A stretch of DNA of 64,000 nucleotides. It comes from Holacanthus passer. Taxonomy: Eukaryota; Chordata; Actinopteri; Pomacanthidae. The translations under genes and the position numbers were made by a program. Positions 24,891-36,929 of the stretch are shown piece by piece; position 1 is the first letter of the stretch; the number at the start of each line of letters is the position of its first letter. The stretch covers positions 3,906,001-3,970,000 of the forward strand of contig JAFREQ010000015.1 of NCBI GenBank assembly GCA_025331565.1, read 5' to 3'. The notes under the pieces were generated by a model. That model saw nothing but the letters and a program-made list of their open reading frames with translations, was not told the origin of the DNA and made no database searches.

Positions 24891-26738
24891 CACTTAAGTG
24901 TTGCAGTACAAGCTTGACTTTGCAAGATTTGATCTCTTGATTCCATAAAATACATTTTAACATATTGAGCATATTCAAAGACTGTTAAACTTTCATCATT
25001 AGCTTTAACCCACGCTGTGTGCACACCTAAAATCATAAAAAGCACATGCAAATATGCACTCACAAAAATGGACTTTGCACCTTCTGACACACTCACATAC
25101 GCAACTTTTGTCTCACACATGCACACAGGTCCCATCCCCATTTATGTCACCCTCTGACTAATCCCATTTCCTCTTTACTTGAAAAGCAAACTCTCCTTTA
25201 CGACCTTTATGTTGTTTTCTAATGAGCTGCATGACGTCCAAGCCCTTATCAGTAATTCCATCCATGCACGCTGCTGTTTAACCCTTCCTACATCAGCTTC
25301 AGCAGGGAGGAGGGAGGGGCTGTGTGATGGCCAACTAGTAGCACTACAGACCTTTGGCCTTCCCTATTCCACCTCCCCTGCAGTAGTAACATACATGTGG
25401 TTGGACCAGCTCAGGGGTGGAGGCTGGAAAGACTGAATACCTTTGTTTATTGTTCCATATAGGCAGGGCTGTGTTGGGTGAGAGATGGAGATCCATTGTG
25501 TGGTATCTCCCTGCCTTCGTCATGAATAGTAGCTTTCAGAGGCAAGAGGGACTGAGACGAAAAGCAAAGCACTCACAATAGCTTTAAGTTTTATGGCGTT
25601 CCTGTCGCCGGCAGCAGATTTTTGGCATGCGACCAAATGCAACATACACACAGCTGCGCAGCTTGCTTTCTCCAGCTGAACTCTCTCTCCCTCACACACA
25701 AACTCTTATCTCTCTCTCTTGGTCTCAGTCATAAGTGTACGTCTTTCTCTGCAGCCCTCTGCCCCACCATTCATTCATTCCTTCCCTGCATCCATTTCCA
25801 GCAAACTCCGCTCGGCTTGCACTAAGCTTTCTTTTGTGCAGTTTTTTTTTTTGACAACAATGCTGTTTGTTTTCCGAGGGGCAGAGCAGAGAGACGCTGC
25901 CTGGCAGCCTCTCTGCCTAGGCCGCCCGTGTCTCCTGCATGTCACCCTCTGTGCGTCTGCAGTGACGTCTGAAGGGCATTATCTGCCATAGGCCTGTGTT
26001 TGTTTTGGGCTGCTTTGGGCTTGATAATGGCCCATTACTGGGGAACCAGAGGCTCATAGGCACCTCAGTGGAAACTGCAGAAACCTTGCTGCTCCGGATG
26101 ATACCCAGCTGGCATTCACATAGGTCCTTCCTCGCTACATTTTGAGCAGTTTTTAGCAGAGCTCCGCTGCAGCCAGCAACAGCACAGACCTGTTGGCTAT
26201 TTTTAGTGCATACTCTAGCTGCTAATGATATCACTGAGGCGCTGACTGACCTCTGTGTCTGTTTTTGTGTTGCTCCCAGACGTTTGGCATCCTGTGCGTA
26301 AAGCCAGGAGTTGTGTCTGAATACTTGTTGAGCATAAACAAAGCGTTTTTACATAATTGGCTCATTACCTCCAGACCTTCCCGTGGAAGGAATGCAAGGA
26401 GCTCCGTTGACAGTTACATCAATGGAAAGAAGAAACCTCTCCGAGTCAGTGTTGTCACGCTTTGTTCTCATTTTCAGCCTGTCTTTGTGCCTTTTGCAGT
26501 TTCTCCTCATCGTATCTCACTTGATGTCTGAAACTGTGAATTTGCCCTTTGTGGATTTTTAGCTGGATACTTCTTTTTATTTTGTCCATGTCTTCACCTC
26601 CTGCCCTGCACTGATATTTGGACTGTTAATTGGATTTGAAAACATGCTGAAGTCCCTGCACAAGACTGTCTCTGTCATTAATACTTACTTACTATACTTA
26701 CTACTTCTGCCTTATTAGAGGGAAGACAGGAAATGAGA

Positions 26739-26753
26739 GAGAGAGAGAGAGAA
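26739..26753 (+). repeat. Short GA repeat
   Basis: About seven GA units. Confidence 0.8.
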
Positions 26754-28526
26754 TTTCATGCACAAGGTCACCTGCTGGTCTCGAAAAGGAGACATTGTGA
26801 TTACATGGTCAGCAACTTAAACCGCTAGACAGCCACGATGCCCCAAATGTAATACATTGTGCTTTTAAACCTGCATGAGTCCCTACACTGACTATCTAGC
26901 AATGGTTTTGGAAGAAGGCAGGCGGGTAAATGTTATATATATAGCTCAAGGTGTTCAGTGTTATGTTGTGGCTCCCAAACCGACCCCCCTCTCCACCTGC
27001 TGCAGGTATCCATTAGACCTTCACTTGCCTACACTACACTTACACTACATTCCCCATAACATTAAAACCACACTGCACCCACATTTAGGATTACACAACT
27101 GGTAATTTGCAATCTCAACAATAGGCTAACAGGATGGCTGACCCTGCTAGCTTAAAATGTCCTACTCAGCAGTTCAGCAGCCATATTTCACCAGCCTGAC
27201 TCACTGGTGTGCAGAGAGAGGTGAAATAAGTCAAGGACACAATTCTGGCTGTTGTTTTAATGGTGTGAAAACGCACCCATAATTCTTCTGCAAAAGCAAG
27301 TGACCATCCGTGCGCATTCATCCATAAATTAAACTAATTATTAGCTTGGGAAAAGGATAAAAGGACAACCGTCATGTTTTTTTTAGAAAGTGCAATGAAT
27401 CTCTGCTGCACCATTACTCTGCAAGTCTAAATTAGCAGCATTAGTTGAGTAGATGAGTATGTGAATTGTGCTCTGTGTAGACTGGAGTCTAATTAGAGGT
27501 TGCTCAGCTTGAGATTGCCTTATTTCACCATGTGAATTCTGGCTTCTGCTTAATCCTTACATACCAGAGTGTTACTTGTCCCCTCTGTTATCACCGTTAT
27601 CTGTCATTATGTCAGAGTCCCTGACACACATGCTGCTCCTCCTCAGTAACAGCCACTGTATGTGCAGTCAGTAATGTTCACACAATCCTGTTCTGAATAT
27701 CATCATGTTTAAGGACACTGATAAACTTGTCTTGCTATCTCATGGATGTGCTTACCTTATCTAATTTGACATGCACAGCTTTTTGTTTTGCAGCAAAGTG
27801 TTTTTGAATTGACTTCATAATAAACTGGGTTGACTTGTAATTCCGGCAGCATAACTCGTCAGACATCTAGTCTGTGCTTGAAACAAGGAATCATTCATAG
27901 TTTATTTGGACAGGAATGAGCCTCAAGTAATTGCGCATGAATTTAGGATTTAGAAATCCTGCAGAAATGAGGCGAGTCTAGTCTTCTGTCTAGACACTGT
28001 GTGACTGTGCTACAGTATGCCGGATTGTTTTTTTTATCCTGTCGAGCCACAGAATTTAAAGGATTGTGCAGTTTGCCCGGTTCTGAGAAGCTACTGTACG
28101 AGAGTTTAGCTGAAATGTTTTTATGGTGATACAGACAAAACACAGAGTTGTGTTATTTATAGCACCGCGTGTTTAATCTGGACAACTTTCCGTTAACCCG
28201 TGCACAGTCCTGCATCTTTTTCTTGGAAGTGTCTGCTCGCGCAGGAGTAATGGTTACCTTTCAGCCAGTCACAATCAAGCAGGCTTGCAGAGCAGCATAG
28301 AGAGCACTGAATTTCCCGGTATTACCTTTGTACTGAGTGTGCAGCAAATGGCCTGGGTGGGGTCCTGTCAACTCTACTTATCTCTGTGGCCATACCTGCA
28401 GCTCTGGGGTGGTGCTGCAGCTCTGTCTCGCCACAGCTCCCCTTAAAGCACACATCGGCTGTACTTAAATGCTGTGGATAAACCTGATGCTCTTTTATGT
28501 ATTGCATTTAATGGTCTTCCATTTTT

Positions 28527-28700
28527 TCATTACTGATTAATATGTGAATTGTATCATTAATTGATTAGTTATTTAGTCTATTTGGAAAATGCCCTTCTCC
28601 AGAGAGAGTCCAGGGTGATGCCTTTGAATGTCTTGTTTTGCCCAACCAACAGTCTAAAACCCAAAGATATTCAGTTTCAGTTTATTACATTTTTGCTTAA
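28527..28700. repeat. Fragment of the 18753-19090 repeat family
   Basis: Has 'attaattgattagttatttagtc' and 'gaatgtcttgttttgcccaaccaacagtctaaaacccaaagatattcagttt', diagnostic phrases of the family. Both ends are eroded. Confidence 0.55.
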
Positions 28701-29860
28701 TTAACCATCTGAAATTAGTTACTGGAGAGAATAAAGTGTGTGAGACTGAGATTGGGCTTTTCCCCACAGTTTGTGGTGCAGATGACTTGTGATGCCATAT
28801 CTCCAGGGTCCTCTAGTCTCCATGGTTTCTGTTGATCCTGGTAAACAAAATCATCACGATATTTTCAGTGTCTGCATGACAGTGGCTGCCAAAAAAAGCA
28901 GGGCCTTTCAGTTTCTTTCTCTTTTCTGGTGGGAAAGTAGTGATGGTTCTCACAGAATGCCTCACCCACTTTCACAGTCCAACACACTCAGCAGCCAGAG
29001 AGTCTCCCTCTGGCTCATAAACACAAACCCACTTTACTCAGCAGCAGGACTGATGACTGAGTGTTATGGAGTTTGATAAGCACGGTAACCGATGGAGAAC
29101 AAGCTAGTGTTTGTAGTAAAACAGGATGGGGGCTGCACGGTGGCACTGATCTGATCTGATCAACAACGAACTCCATTGCAGGGTGATATTTTAGGTATAG
29201 CAAGAGGCGGTTTTTCATTCAGCTGGAAAAGTGCTGACTGGCTGCAGGAGAGTATGAGAAGGCTACTTTTAGCTTCGCCTGCAGACTGGGAAACTCCTGC
29301 TTGCAGAGAGAGAGTTTGTGCAGGGGGGAGGGGTGTACATGAGAGGAATGATAGAGCTGTGTGCACGCAAGTACACAAGGGATAACAACCAATATACTGG
29401 CTTGTGGCAGGGGCCCAAGTCTTTGAACTCTCTTTTGTTCAAAGCAGCAGACATCTGTCTAGACTCCAAATATCGCCTTTCCACAATTCACTGTTCTTCA
29501 CTTCTCAGCTGGTAATATAAAGACAGACAGACGCCAGGCAAGAGATATTTCAGGGAGTTTTTAACATGATCACCAGAAGTGTTACTGGCAATAAAGTTTC
29601 AACTTTGATTTGGATTTTAGCAGATAAGAAAGTAAAACTCTTGTGCATGATCATTCACATCTGCAGTTTGTGCATGTAGTACCAGCCTTGTTTCAGTAAG
29701 ATTAAGTGCCTTTTCATACCTGAAAATCTTTTGACTTTTTACATTGATCATCCTTATCGTGCACATGCAAATAAAGTTTTTGTTCACTCTTATTAAGTCT
29801 CTCCTGATTGAAATCAAGCTTGGTGTAAGTTCAGTCAACAAGACTATCCTTATGTTACAC

Positions 29861-29910
29861 ACTCTCTCTCTCTCTCTCTGTCTCTCTGTCTCTCTCTCTC
29901 ATCTCCCTCT
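29861..29910 (+). repeat. CT microsatellite
   Basis: Interrupted pyrimidine repeat of TC units with a few G. Confidence 0.9.
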
Positions 29911-30104
29911 CTCCCTCTTCTTCCACTTCCTTGTATCAGCTGATTAAGGGCATTTACTCCTTTGCCATTATCTGTCAGTCAGTCTTATCTTTGCTTCTGA
30001 TCAGATGCAAAACAAGGGCAAAATGCACACAGCTACTAAACTTTATAGGCATGTTTGCCCTGTAGTGTCATTAGCACAATACCTTTTGTGAACTTCCTGT
30101 TATT

Positions 30105-30295
30105 GGTCCAAAAGTCCGAACCATCCACAAATGTTTTCACTCTAGAAACAAACTGAAACCAGTTTGATCCGGACTGAGGCCACTTCGACAGATTGATTTG
30201 GACTGTAGTCCGAAAGGTTTCACACCTGTAATTTTGAGTCAAACTGAAAAGTTTGAAAGTCCGGACCAAATGGGGTCACTGTGAAAGGGCCCTAA
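30105..30295. repeat. Probable TIR repeat with 'gtccgga' ends
   Basis: The motif 'ggtccaaaagtccgaacc' near the left end is echoed in inverted form by 'aaagtccggaccaaa' near the right end, with repeated 'gtccg' blocks between. Probably a short non-autonomous DNA element. Confidence 0.45.
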
Positions 30296-30344
30296 GAGTC
30301 TACGGCCATGTTAGCAGTTCTGTGAGGCTGTACTTAAGCTGCAT

Positions 30345-30485
30345 TTCTACTGCAAGGTTCAGCTCGACTTGCCTCTACTTGCTTTTTTCTTTTTCCATCC
30401 TTTGTACCTGGTACCTGGTACTTTTTTTGGTATCACCTCCGTCGAGGTTCCAAGCGAGCTAAACTGACACCAAAAGGTGATACTG
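30345..30485. repeat. Probable short interspersed repeat
   Basis: Contains tandem 'gtacctggtacctggtac' and 'cctccgtcgaggttccaagcgagct', phrases seen in a dispersed fish repeat. The full element is not present. Confidence 0.45.
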
Positions 30486-31469
30486 TCAAAAGGTCATACT
30501 GTCTCATTTTGTTGCACTTATGGATAATGAGCATTGTTGTTGTTGACTCCAGTAAAATATATCCTAAAGTCAGTTTTATTCCATCTGCTCTGCTCTGAAG
30601 TTACGCCGCTGTCCACTCTGTGTGGAAGAGCTCACAGAGACTGACCAGCTGTTCTCACGTTTATTTCTGCGGTGTGATAGGCAGTTAGATCTATCCATAT
30701 TAAGTAATAAATGTCCAAAACTTATCATCATGAATTTTATTGCCATTCCCTATCAAGAGAATTTTTATCACCTAGCCTTACTCTACAATGTCTATTTAAA
30801 TTTTTCCCCAAATAGTGCACTAGAGGTGCTAACTTACTATGTTTTTATCATCCTATAAACCACAAAAGAGAGGGTAGTAACTGACTGACTTGTCATTTTG
30901 GGGTGAACTCATGGAAAACTTGGATGTGGAAAAAGCATGATCCTTGCCTACCTCTCATCATCTCACGTCAAGTCTGAAGTGCAACTGGCAATGCTTAAGC
31001 CCTAAAGCAGTTTATTTGCAGCGGTGTTACTTTATTACAAAAGCTGCTCCAGTGTGAAAAGCCTCAGATACTCGCTGAAGGGACCACACATACTGTACAG
31101 CTGACAGGACTGACTCTTCTTTCAGTCTTTAATGTATGTCGTTTATATTTGTCAGCAGCAAATTTAAGAGTTTTCTTTGGGTCTGAGCTGGATATAGTAG
31201 CAGTGTAAGACACACACACAGTTTTTCATCTCTGAGTGTTGGTGTTAGTGGCACTGAGTCATAATGGTTCCCTGTTCTTGGCACTTTGAACACCGTGCTA
31301 ATGAATTGCATGTGTGCGGGTGGATTTGTGTGTGTAAGGTAAAGCAGAGCAGGGGGACTGCGCTGCTCTGTGCAGTAGGTGGTCTTGGTCTCTCTGTGTG
31401 TATGTATTGTGATAGGGTGGGCTGTCAAGGGGGTGGTCTTTTTCTGATCCTTGGAGGTAACTTTTTTGC

Positions 31470-31662
31470 AAGGCCCCTATATGTAAAAGGTGGTGCTTAA
31501 TGCCACACACTCACGCACACACACAGATCAGTGCCCTCCTGTAGAGTTTCAGTCAGACCGGTGCTGCTGGTAGTAGCTGGCATCACATCACAGGGACTGC
31601 ACAGTTTGACTGAGGTGACTCAGTTGGGATGGTGTGCCTGAAAAAATTACTTGTGAATGCAG
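31470..31662 (+). promoter_or_regulatory. Candidate alternative promoter and first exon of gng12
   Basis: A TATA-like CTATATGTAAAA lies at 31479-31490. About 30 bases downstream begins sequence running to a good donor, TGCAG|GTGAGAT at 31662/31663. It sits 4.4 kb before the gng12 coding exon on the same strand. The only ATG-started frame (ATGGTGTGCCTGAAAAAATT, 31631) is open to the donor. This is inference from signals; no transcript support is available. Confidence 0.25.
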
Positions 31663-32851
31663 GTGAGATTTAAGTGCCTCTTCCCGCCTTGTCTTAAACA
31701 AACACAAGGATTGTGAGAGAAAAAACAAAAAATAACTTGGAGCACGTTAACCTCCATCTAAAACAGGGCATACAGTACACTTATGCATATTCGTACAAAT
31801 ATAACTTCTAGTTAGTCAGATTTGAAAGGCACATTCAGGGATCCATTCAGTATAAGCTCCTTTCAGTATTCTGCATTACTGTTTCATCCAGAGGCGTTAT
31901 GTTTTCCATTGGTAGTATGTCTCATTCTTGTGAATGTGACAGTGAAGCCAGTGTGATCTGTAATATAATTAAATTAGCAGTTCACACAGCCACTAGTCAG
32001 CAATCAGCAAAAATATGCTAACAGATTAGCTGGCTTGCAGTAGTATTAACATGACTCTCATCTTGGCAGGTTGTAGTGTTTTCATGAGAGACTCCCAGCT
32101 GGCTACAGAAGAGAATCCATTGCATTCAAGGTCTTGCACAAGGGCACTTCTGCAGGGTGGAGGACTGGAGTGCTTTGGTTTTCTGCTATGCTGAGACAGC
32201 AGTGTTAAATTCAAGCTATGGATTATTAACTGTTAAGTTTCCACAGGGATGATTTTCAAGGAGGAGTTCTTCAAGTGTAATTGTCATTGTTGTGCTGCCG
32301 TGTGAGTGTTATTTGCATTGCTAATATTTATTGTTGTACTTGATTTGCAGCTTCTGTTCTGTGTTTGCATATTGCTCAATTTATAAACGACGCAATCTGC
32401 TTTGCATGGTGTCACCAGGAGGTCCACGTTTTTACCTGGCAGGAGTAAATTATGTGCCCAGAAAAGCCTTTGAAGTGGAGCACAAAGAAGTAGGTGACTA
32501 AACCAGTGCCCCACTTGAGGGATTGGCAAAGGAGATTTGATTTGCTGATTGCCTGTCAGCTAAGTTCATTATTGTTACAAATGACTGACCTTGCCAATGA
32601 AGTGATTACTGGAAGTGATACCATCAGAAATCTATCCTTAGCGTTTGAAACACAACTCCTGTAGACTTTGACAGGTGGTTGTAAAAAGTTTATTGACTTC
32701 TTCACAGAAAAAAGAGGTTGTGAACAGCTTGGATTCACATCACTTCCAGTTAAGGCTCTTCTTACTTCCAGAAGTTGAAAAAGTATCAAAATGTGTAAAG
32801 CAACATCTTAAACTACTCTTGCATTGTTATGAAAATGTTCTCATTTTCTAG

Positions 32852-34110
32852 TACTGCAATAGGCCACTTAAAGATCTCATGCTCATTTTCAGGTTCATAC
32901 TTTTATTTTGGGTGTCTACTAGAATAGGTATACATGCTTTAATGTTCAAAAACATTATTTTTCTCATACTGTATGTTGCTGCAGCACCTCTATTCACCCT
33001 CTGTCTGAAGCGCTCCATTTTATCTCCTGTTTCTGAACCCCCCCCCGTTGTCTGAGCATGCACTGCAGCTCATAGCTCTGCCAGTGTTTTTAGCTTCCAT
33101 GTAGCTATGTTGTTGGCTTCATGGCATGTCTATCAAGTGAATTTTCATACAGCAGCAACACACACACAGACAGTCAGGAGCTAGCACTGCAGTGTAAACA
33201 AACAAAAGCAAACATGAAAAACAGCTACTGGCATCCAAATCATTTAGTTGACTTCAAATGACACTTTTGAAGTCAACATTTGCACAGGTGCTCATGACTG
33301 TCCCTCAATATTACAACATGACCCTATTTACACCTGATATTCAAATGCGATCTATATCTTGACACATTGTCCGGACAAAGAAAAATGTATGTAATGTGTA
33401 TATGCATAGTGATTTAAATGGGATTGGCCTGACCAGATCTGGAGGTAGTCTGGCTTGCATTATGTTCGGATCTTAAATGTAGAAACGTGTTGGCATACAT
33501 ACACAACATAACATTGATACAGATATTTGTTTTTAGCTATCATAAAATATAGGCTGCTCCGATCAGCACTGATGGTAACACGACAACTGGGCGGACAGGC
33601 TAATTTTGACCTTTTTTCTGGTGCAGTGCTATGGCGCCTACTGAACTTCGTGTGTAAATAGCCAGGAATGTTTTTTACAGTGTGGAAACAACGTGCATTT
33701 GCATCATCGTGATAATGGAAGTAAAAGATATTTTTTAAAAAGTAACCACTGTAATATTGTCACTGGCCTTCATGCTGCTTTCCGCTGTTCCCTGTTTTCC
33801 AGGGTGTTCATGACATTGAACGTGGCACACGAGAAAAAACGCAGAAAGGCGAAGTTGTCTACTGGCAATGGGAAATGAGTCAACTGCCTACATTTAGTGG
33901 GTTTACTTGTGTTTAAATGCAAATGGTAATAGTGATGCAGACAAGTTGCAGACAGTTCAGGACCAGTGTCTCTTGTGGGATAGAGTAACTCCCTTTGGCA
34001 TTTGGACTTTGGGCTTTGTAACCATGCAGACCTTTTACATGCCCAGAAAAAACTATATGACACACTAAATGAAAGGGAAAACGCCAAAAAGCAGAATTGG
34101 CCTCTTTAAA
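32852..34110 (+). repeat. Teleost interspersed repeat, probably interrupted by a second one
   Basis: The left part ('ctgcaataggccacttaaagatctcatgctcattttcaggttcatac', 'gcagcacctctattcaccctctgtctgaa') and the right part ('gaccttttacatgcccagaaaaa', 'ggcctctttaaa') belong to one family that I know as a unit from fish genomes. The middle, about 33325-33660 ('acacctgatattcaaatgcgatc…'), looks like another repeat inserted into it. No coding sequence. Confidence 0.55.
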
Positions 34111-36050
34111 GCTTAACTGATATTTGTGAGAGAAACAAATATATGACTCTCACCCTTCATTTGTTTCATCTACCAGATTATAGAAATAAATGCCTTCGCT
34201 CATCATGGATGGATAAAAGGATTTTTTTTGCCCTCTTCACCCATGGTGCCTCGCCTTTATGACTAAGCTGAGAATGTTTCCTTGGGAAAATAGTTTGTAT
34301 TGCAATGCATCACCCTTTCATGTTTCACTTTCATGCTATCAATAGCATTTTTGCTCTTTGAGTCATCTCTGGCTCTTTCCTTTGGAGTGATTAGATTAAA
34401 AAAAAACTCTCTAATCAGGCACTCCTTAGCAGAAGTCTGCCAATTGAGATTTTCCTTCCCTTCCCATTTCTGTTTTCTTTATTCCTCTCTCTAGAATCCC
34501 TAAAATAAATGACGAGCACAATGATCCAGCTCCAGCATCAGAGGCAGTCTGGAGGGACTACATCCTGCAGGGTGGACGAGGTGCAGACAGGGTTGAACAA
34601 AACAAACATGGAGTTGAATATGTTGTGCTTTGCTATAAAAAGTTGTTATTTACAGTTACTGGTACAGGGTACCGTGACTGAGGCCTGATTTCACACATGC
34701 TGTACATTTTTAACTTGAGAATTTATGCACTCACATATTGAAGTTAAACATGTTTGCAATGCTAGGAAACATTATGACAATGTGCAGATGGAACAAAATG
34801 TGCATTTAATTGCTTGGGCATGTAACAGACAACTTCAGCTTTCCTTCATTTTCATTTTTTTTGAAAAGGAAACCTTGAGCCTGAAAAAGCTTTTCTTGTG
34901 AATTTCACAATGAATTTCTGAGAAACTGTACTTGAAGCTTCCTGTTCCCTACTGAGAAAGGTTTTGGTGAAAGCAAAGTGTGTTACAAGAAGATGTGTGT
35001 GTTGCAAAAATGTTAGAGGAAATGCGTGTGTGTGTTTGTATGAGAAAACCAGACAAATGGCAATAAAAGGAAGTAAGAAAGCAGGGGAGAGACAGTGGAG
35101 CCAGAGCTCCCACATGGACTGTAGGATGTGTCCAGGCTTGTTCCCATCCAGTCTGTCAATGATTAGCAGGATGTGGAGTCGCAACTCTGACCCACTGCGG
35201 CGCTCAAACACTTCACTCCCGCACATCAGCCCCTCAGTCACATACACTTTTCAACACTGAAATCTTTACGTTGCTGTAGCTTATTGTTTAAATATAGATA
35301 TCCTGCGCTGTCAGATGTTCAGTCATTGTTGTAGTTTAGCGCCTATCGGCCAAGCTAGTGGTGTACACACTGAAACACTGTGGCATTTTTGTGTCATGTC
35401 TGGCAGCAGGGCCACCGCACCGCCTGAAGGCTTACAGAGGGGCCTCTTGAAACCAAAGAAGACAAATAGAGCAAACTCAAAATCTACTGGAATTTTTCAC
35501 TACATGTTTGCACAGAAACATGCAAAAAAAAATTTGCATATGTATGAGAGGGCCTCAGCTTTGTGTGAAAATGTCACTTTAGGGAACCACCCTGCAGAAG
35601 AAGAGGAAGTATGGAAGAGGAGTCGTTGGTCCTTACTAAAGCAGTACCTGTAGTCAAACCATTTCCTGACTGAATATTAATCTGACACTCTTCCCTGCGC
35701 AGACTGTGATACTGGCCTCTGTGCCTGTATTTTCTGTGTATTCATTCTGTTGACTTTATCTGATACACAAGGTGTTTTTTGTACATAGCTGCTCTGTGAT
35801 CTGCCAAGCAGCTGTCTCCATCACAACAAAGTTCTTTCTGTAATCTGAAACAAGTGTGGGCTTTTCCTGCTTCAGAGACAAGCTTATAATTTTTGATTGC
35901 CTGCCTCCGACTTGACCTGAAAGGTGCAGAAACTGTAAAGAAGACAAAGCTTGATCCTAATAGTTCGTCCATGTTTTATCTGTTCTCATTCTCAAGTGTG
36001 ATCAAGCTTTTCTTTTTGTCATTCTTCATTACAGTGTTGATTTGCCCAGG

Positions 36051-36929
36051 ATGTCTTCGAAGGCTCACAGTTCCAATAACATCGCTCATGCTCGGCGGAC
36101 GGTGCAGCAGCTGAGAATAGAGGCGAGCATTGAGAGGATAAAGGTACAGTGCGACAATAAACCGCACAGTGTTTTGGCACTAAATCCAACACATTATGTA
36201 TTTTGTGTGATGTACCCTACTATCAACATTAGAATTTCATCCCTGCTCTGCATTTTTTGTTACCATTTCATTGTATTACTTCATCCATACTAATATTTTT
36301 TAAATATACCAAATTGCACACATGTTATATGCAATATAGTGATAACTTCAGTTTCTCCAAAAAATGCAATGATTACCATTAAATTTCTTTAAAGTCTTCA
36401 TGTATCATATGAGCCTGGACAGACATGGATGTAAACTGCAACTTGACTGGTTGGCGGTTGTTTACAGCTGCAAAGCCATAACTGTAGGTTTAAAAGAATG
36501 AACAATGTGGTAAATGTAGAGAAAGTCTTTGCATCTGATTGTCTGCTCCTGCTCTGAGCATACATGTGACTAATCATATGATGAATTGAGAGCTGCTCTT
36601 CAAAGTTACTTCTCACTTCTCTATAACTAAAGTTGGATCTTTAGAGTATGTAATTGTAAATTTCCCCGCTGTGAGACAAATAAAGGAATATGTTATCTTT
36701 ATTCTTAGGAGTTTGATAAATACAGCCCCTGTTCACTATTAGATTGTGTGTAAATATTGCCATTAAATTCCCCCTTGTGTCCTCGTCTTCAATTGTTCTG
36801 CAGGTATCCAAGGCCTCTGCGGACCTTATGAACTACTGCAGTGAACACGCCAGAAACGATCCTCTCCTTATGGGCATCCCCGCATCAGACAATCCCTTCA
36901 AGGACAAAAAGCCCTGCACTATATTGTAG
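36051..36929 (+). CDS. gng12: Guanine nucleotide-binding protein gamma-12 subunit
   Basis: Two coding exons, 36051-36143 and 36804-36929 (TAG 36927-36929), join in phase 0 after Lys31 to a 72-residue protein, the same length as human GNG12. Gγ12 pairs with a Gβ subunit; the dimer sits on the inner plasma membrane and transmits G-protein receptor signals. Seen: the conserved start MSSKAHSSNNIAHARRTVQQ, the central DLMNYCSEHARNDPLL, and NPFKDKKPCTIL at the end. The terminal CTIL is a CaaX box; a final Leu predicts geranylgeranylation of Cys69. The ATG at 36051 is preceded by an acceptor at 36033-36034, with 16 untranslated bases between; a second AG lies at 36048-36049. The 5'UTR is completed by the distant exon ending at 10117, giving an intron of about 26 kb. 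Confidence 0.97.
36144..36803 (+). other. gng12: gng12 last intron
   Basis: Intron between the two coding exons with GTACAG donor and TTCTGCAG acceptor. No feature recognised inside. Confidence 0.8.

Larger units (their letters stand above)
10118..36034 (+). other. gng12: gng12 intron 1 (about 26 kb)
   Basis: No conserved coding exon was found here. Contents recognised: old interspersed repeats (12195-12980, 13000-13225, 18397-18716, 18753-19090, 21480-22075, 23665-23780, 24050-24350, 24740-24890, 28527-28700, 30105-30295, 30345-30485, 32852-34110) and simple repeats, each listed separately. Subregions 14120-16490, 16520-18390, 19100-20760, 20800-21480, 22080-23660, 24890-28520, 28750-30100, 30500-32850 and 34110-36030 hold no feature I can name beyond the candidate first exon near 31.5 kb. 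Confidence 0.6.

Noticed and set aside
34852..35260. Open frames of about 100-130 aa on both strands in gng12 intron 1
   Set aside because: No similarity, mutually overlapping on opposite strands, no splice or start context that favours either.
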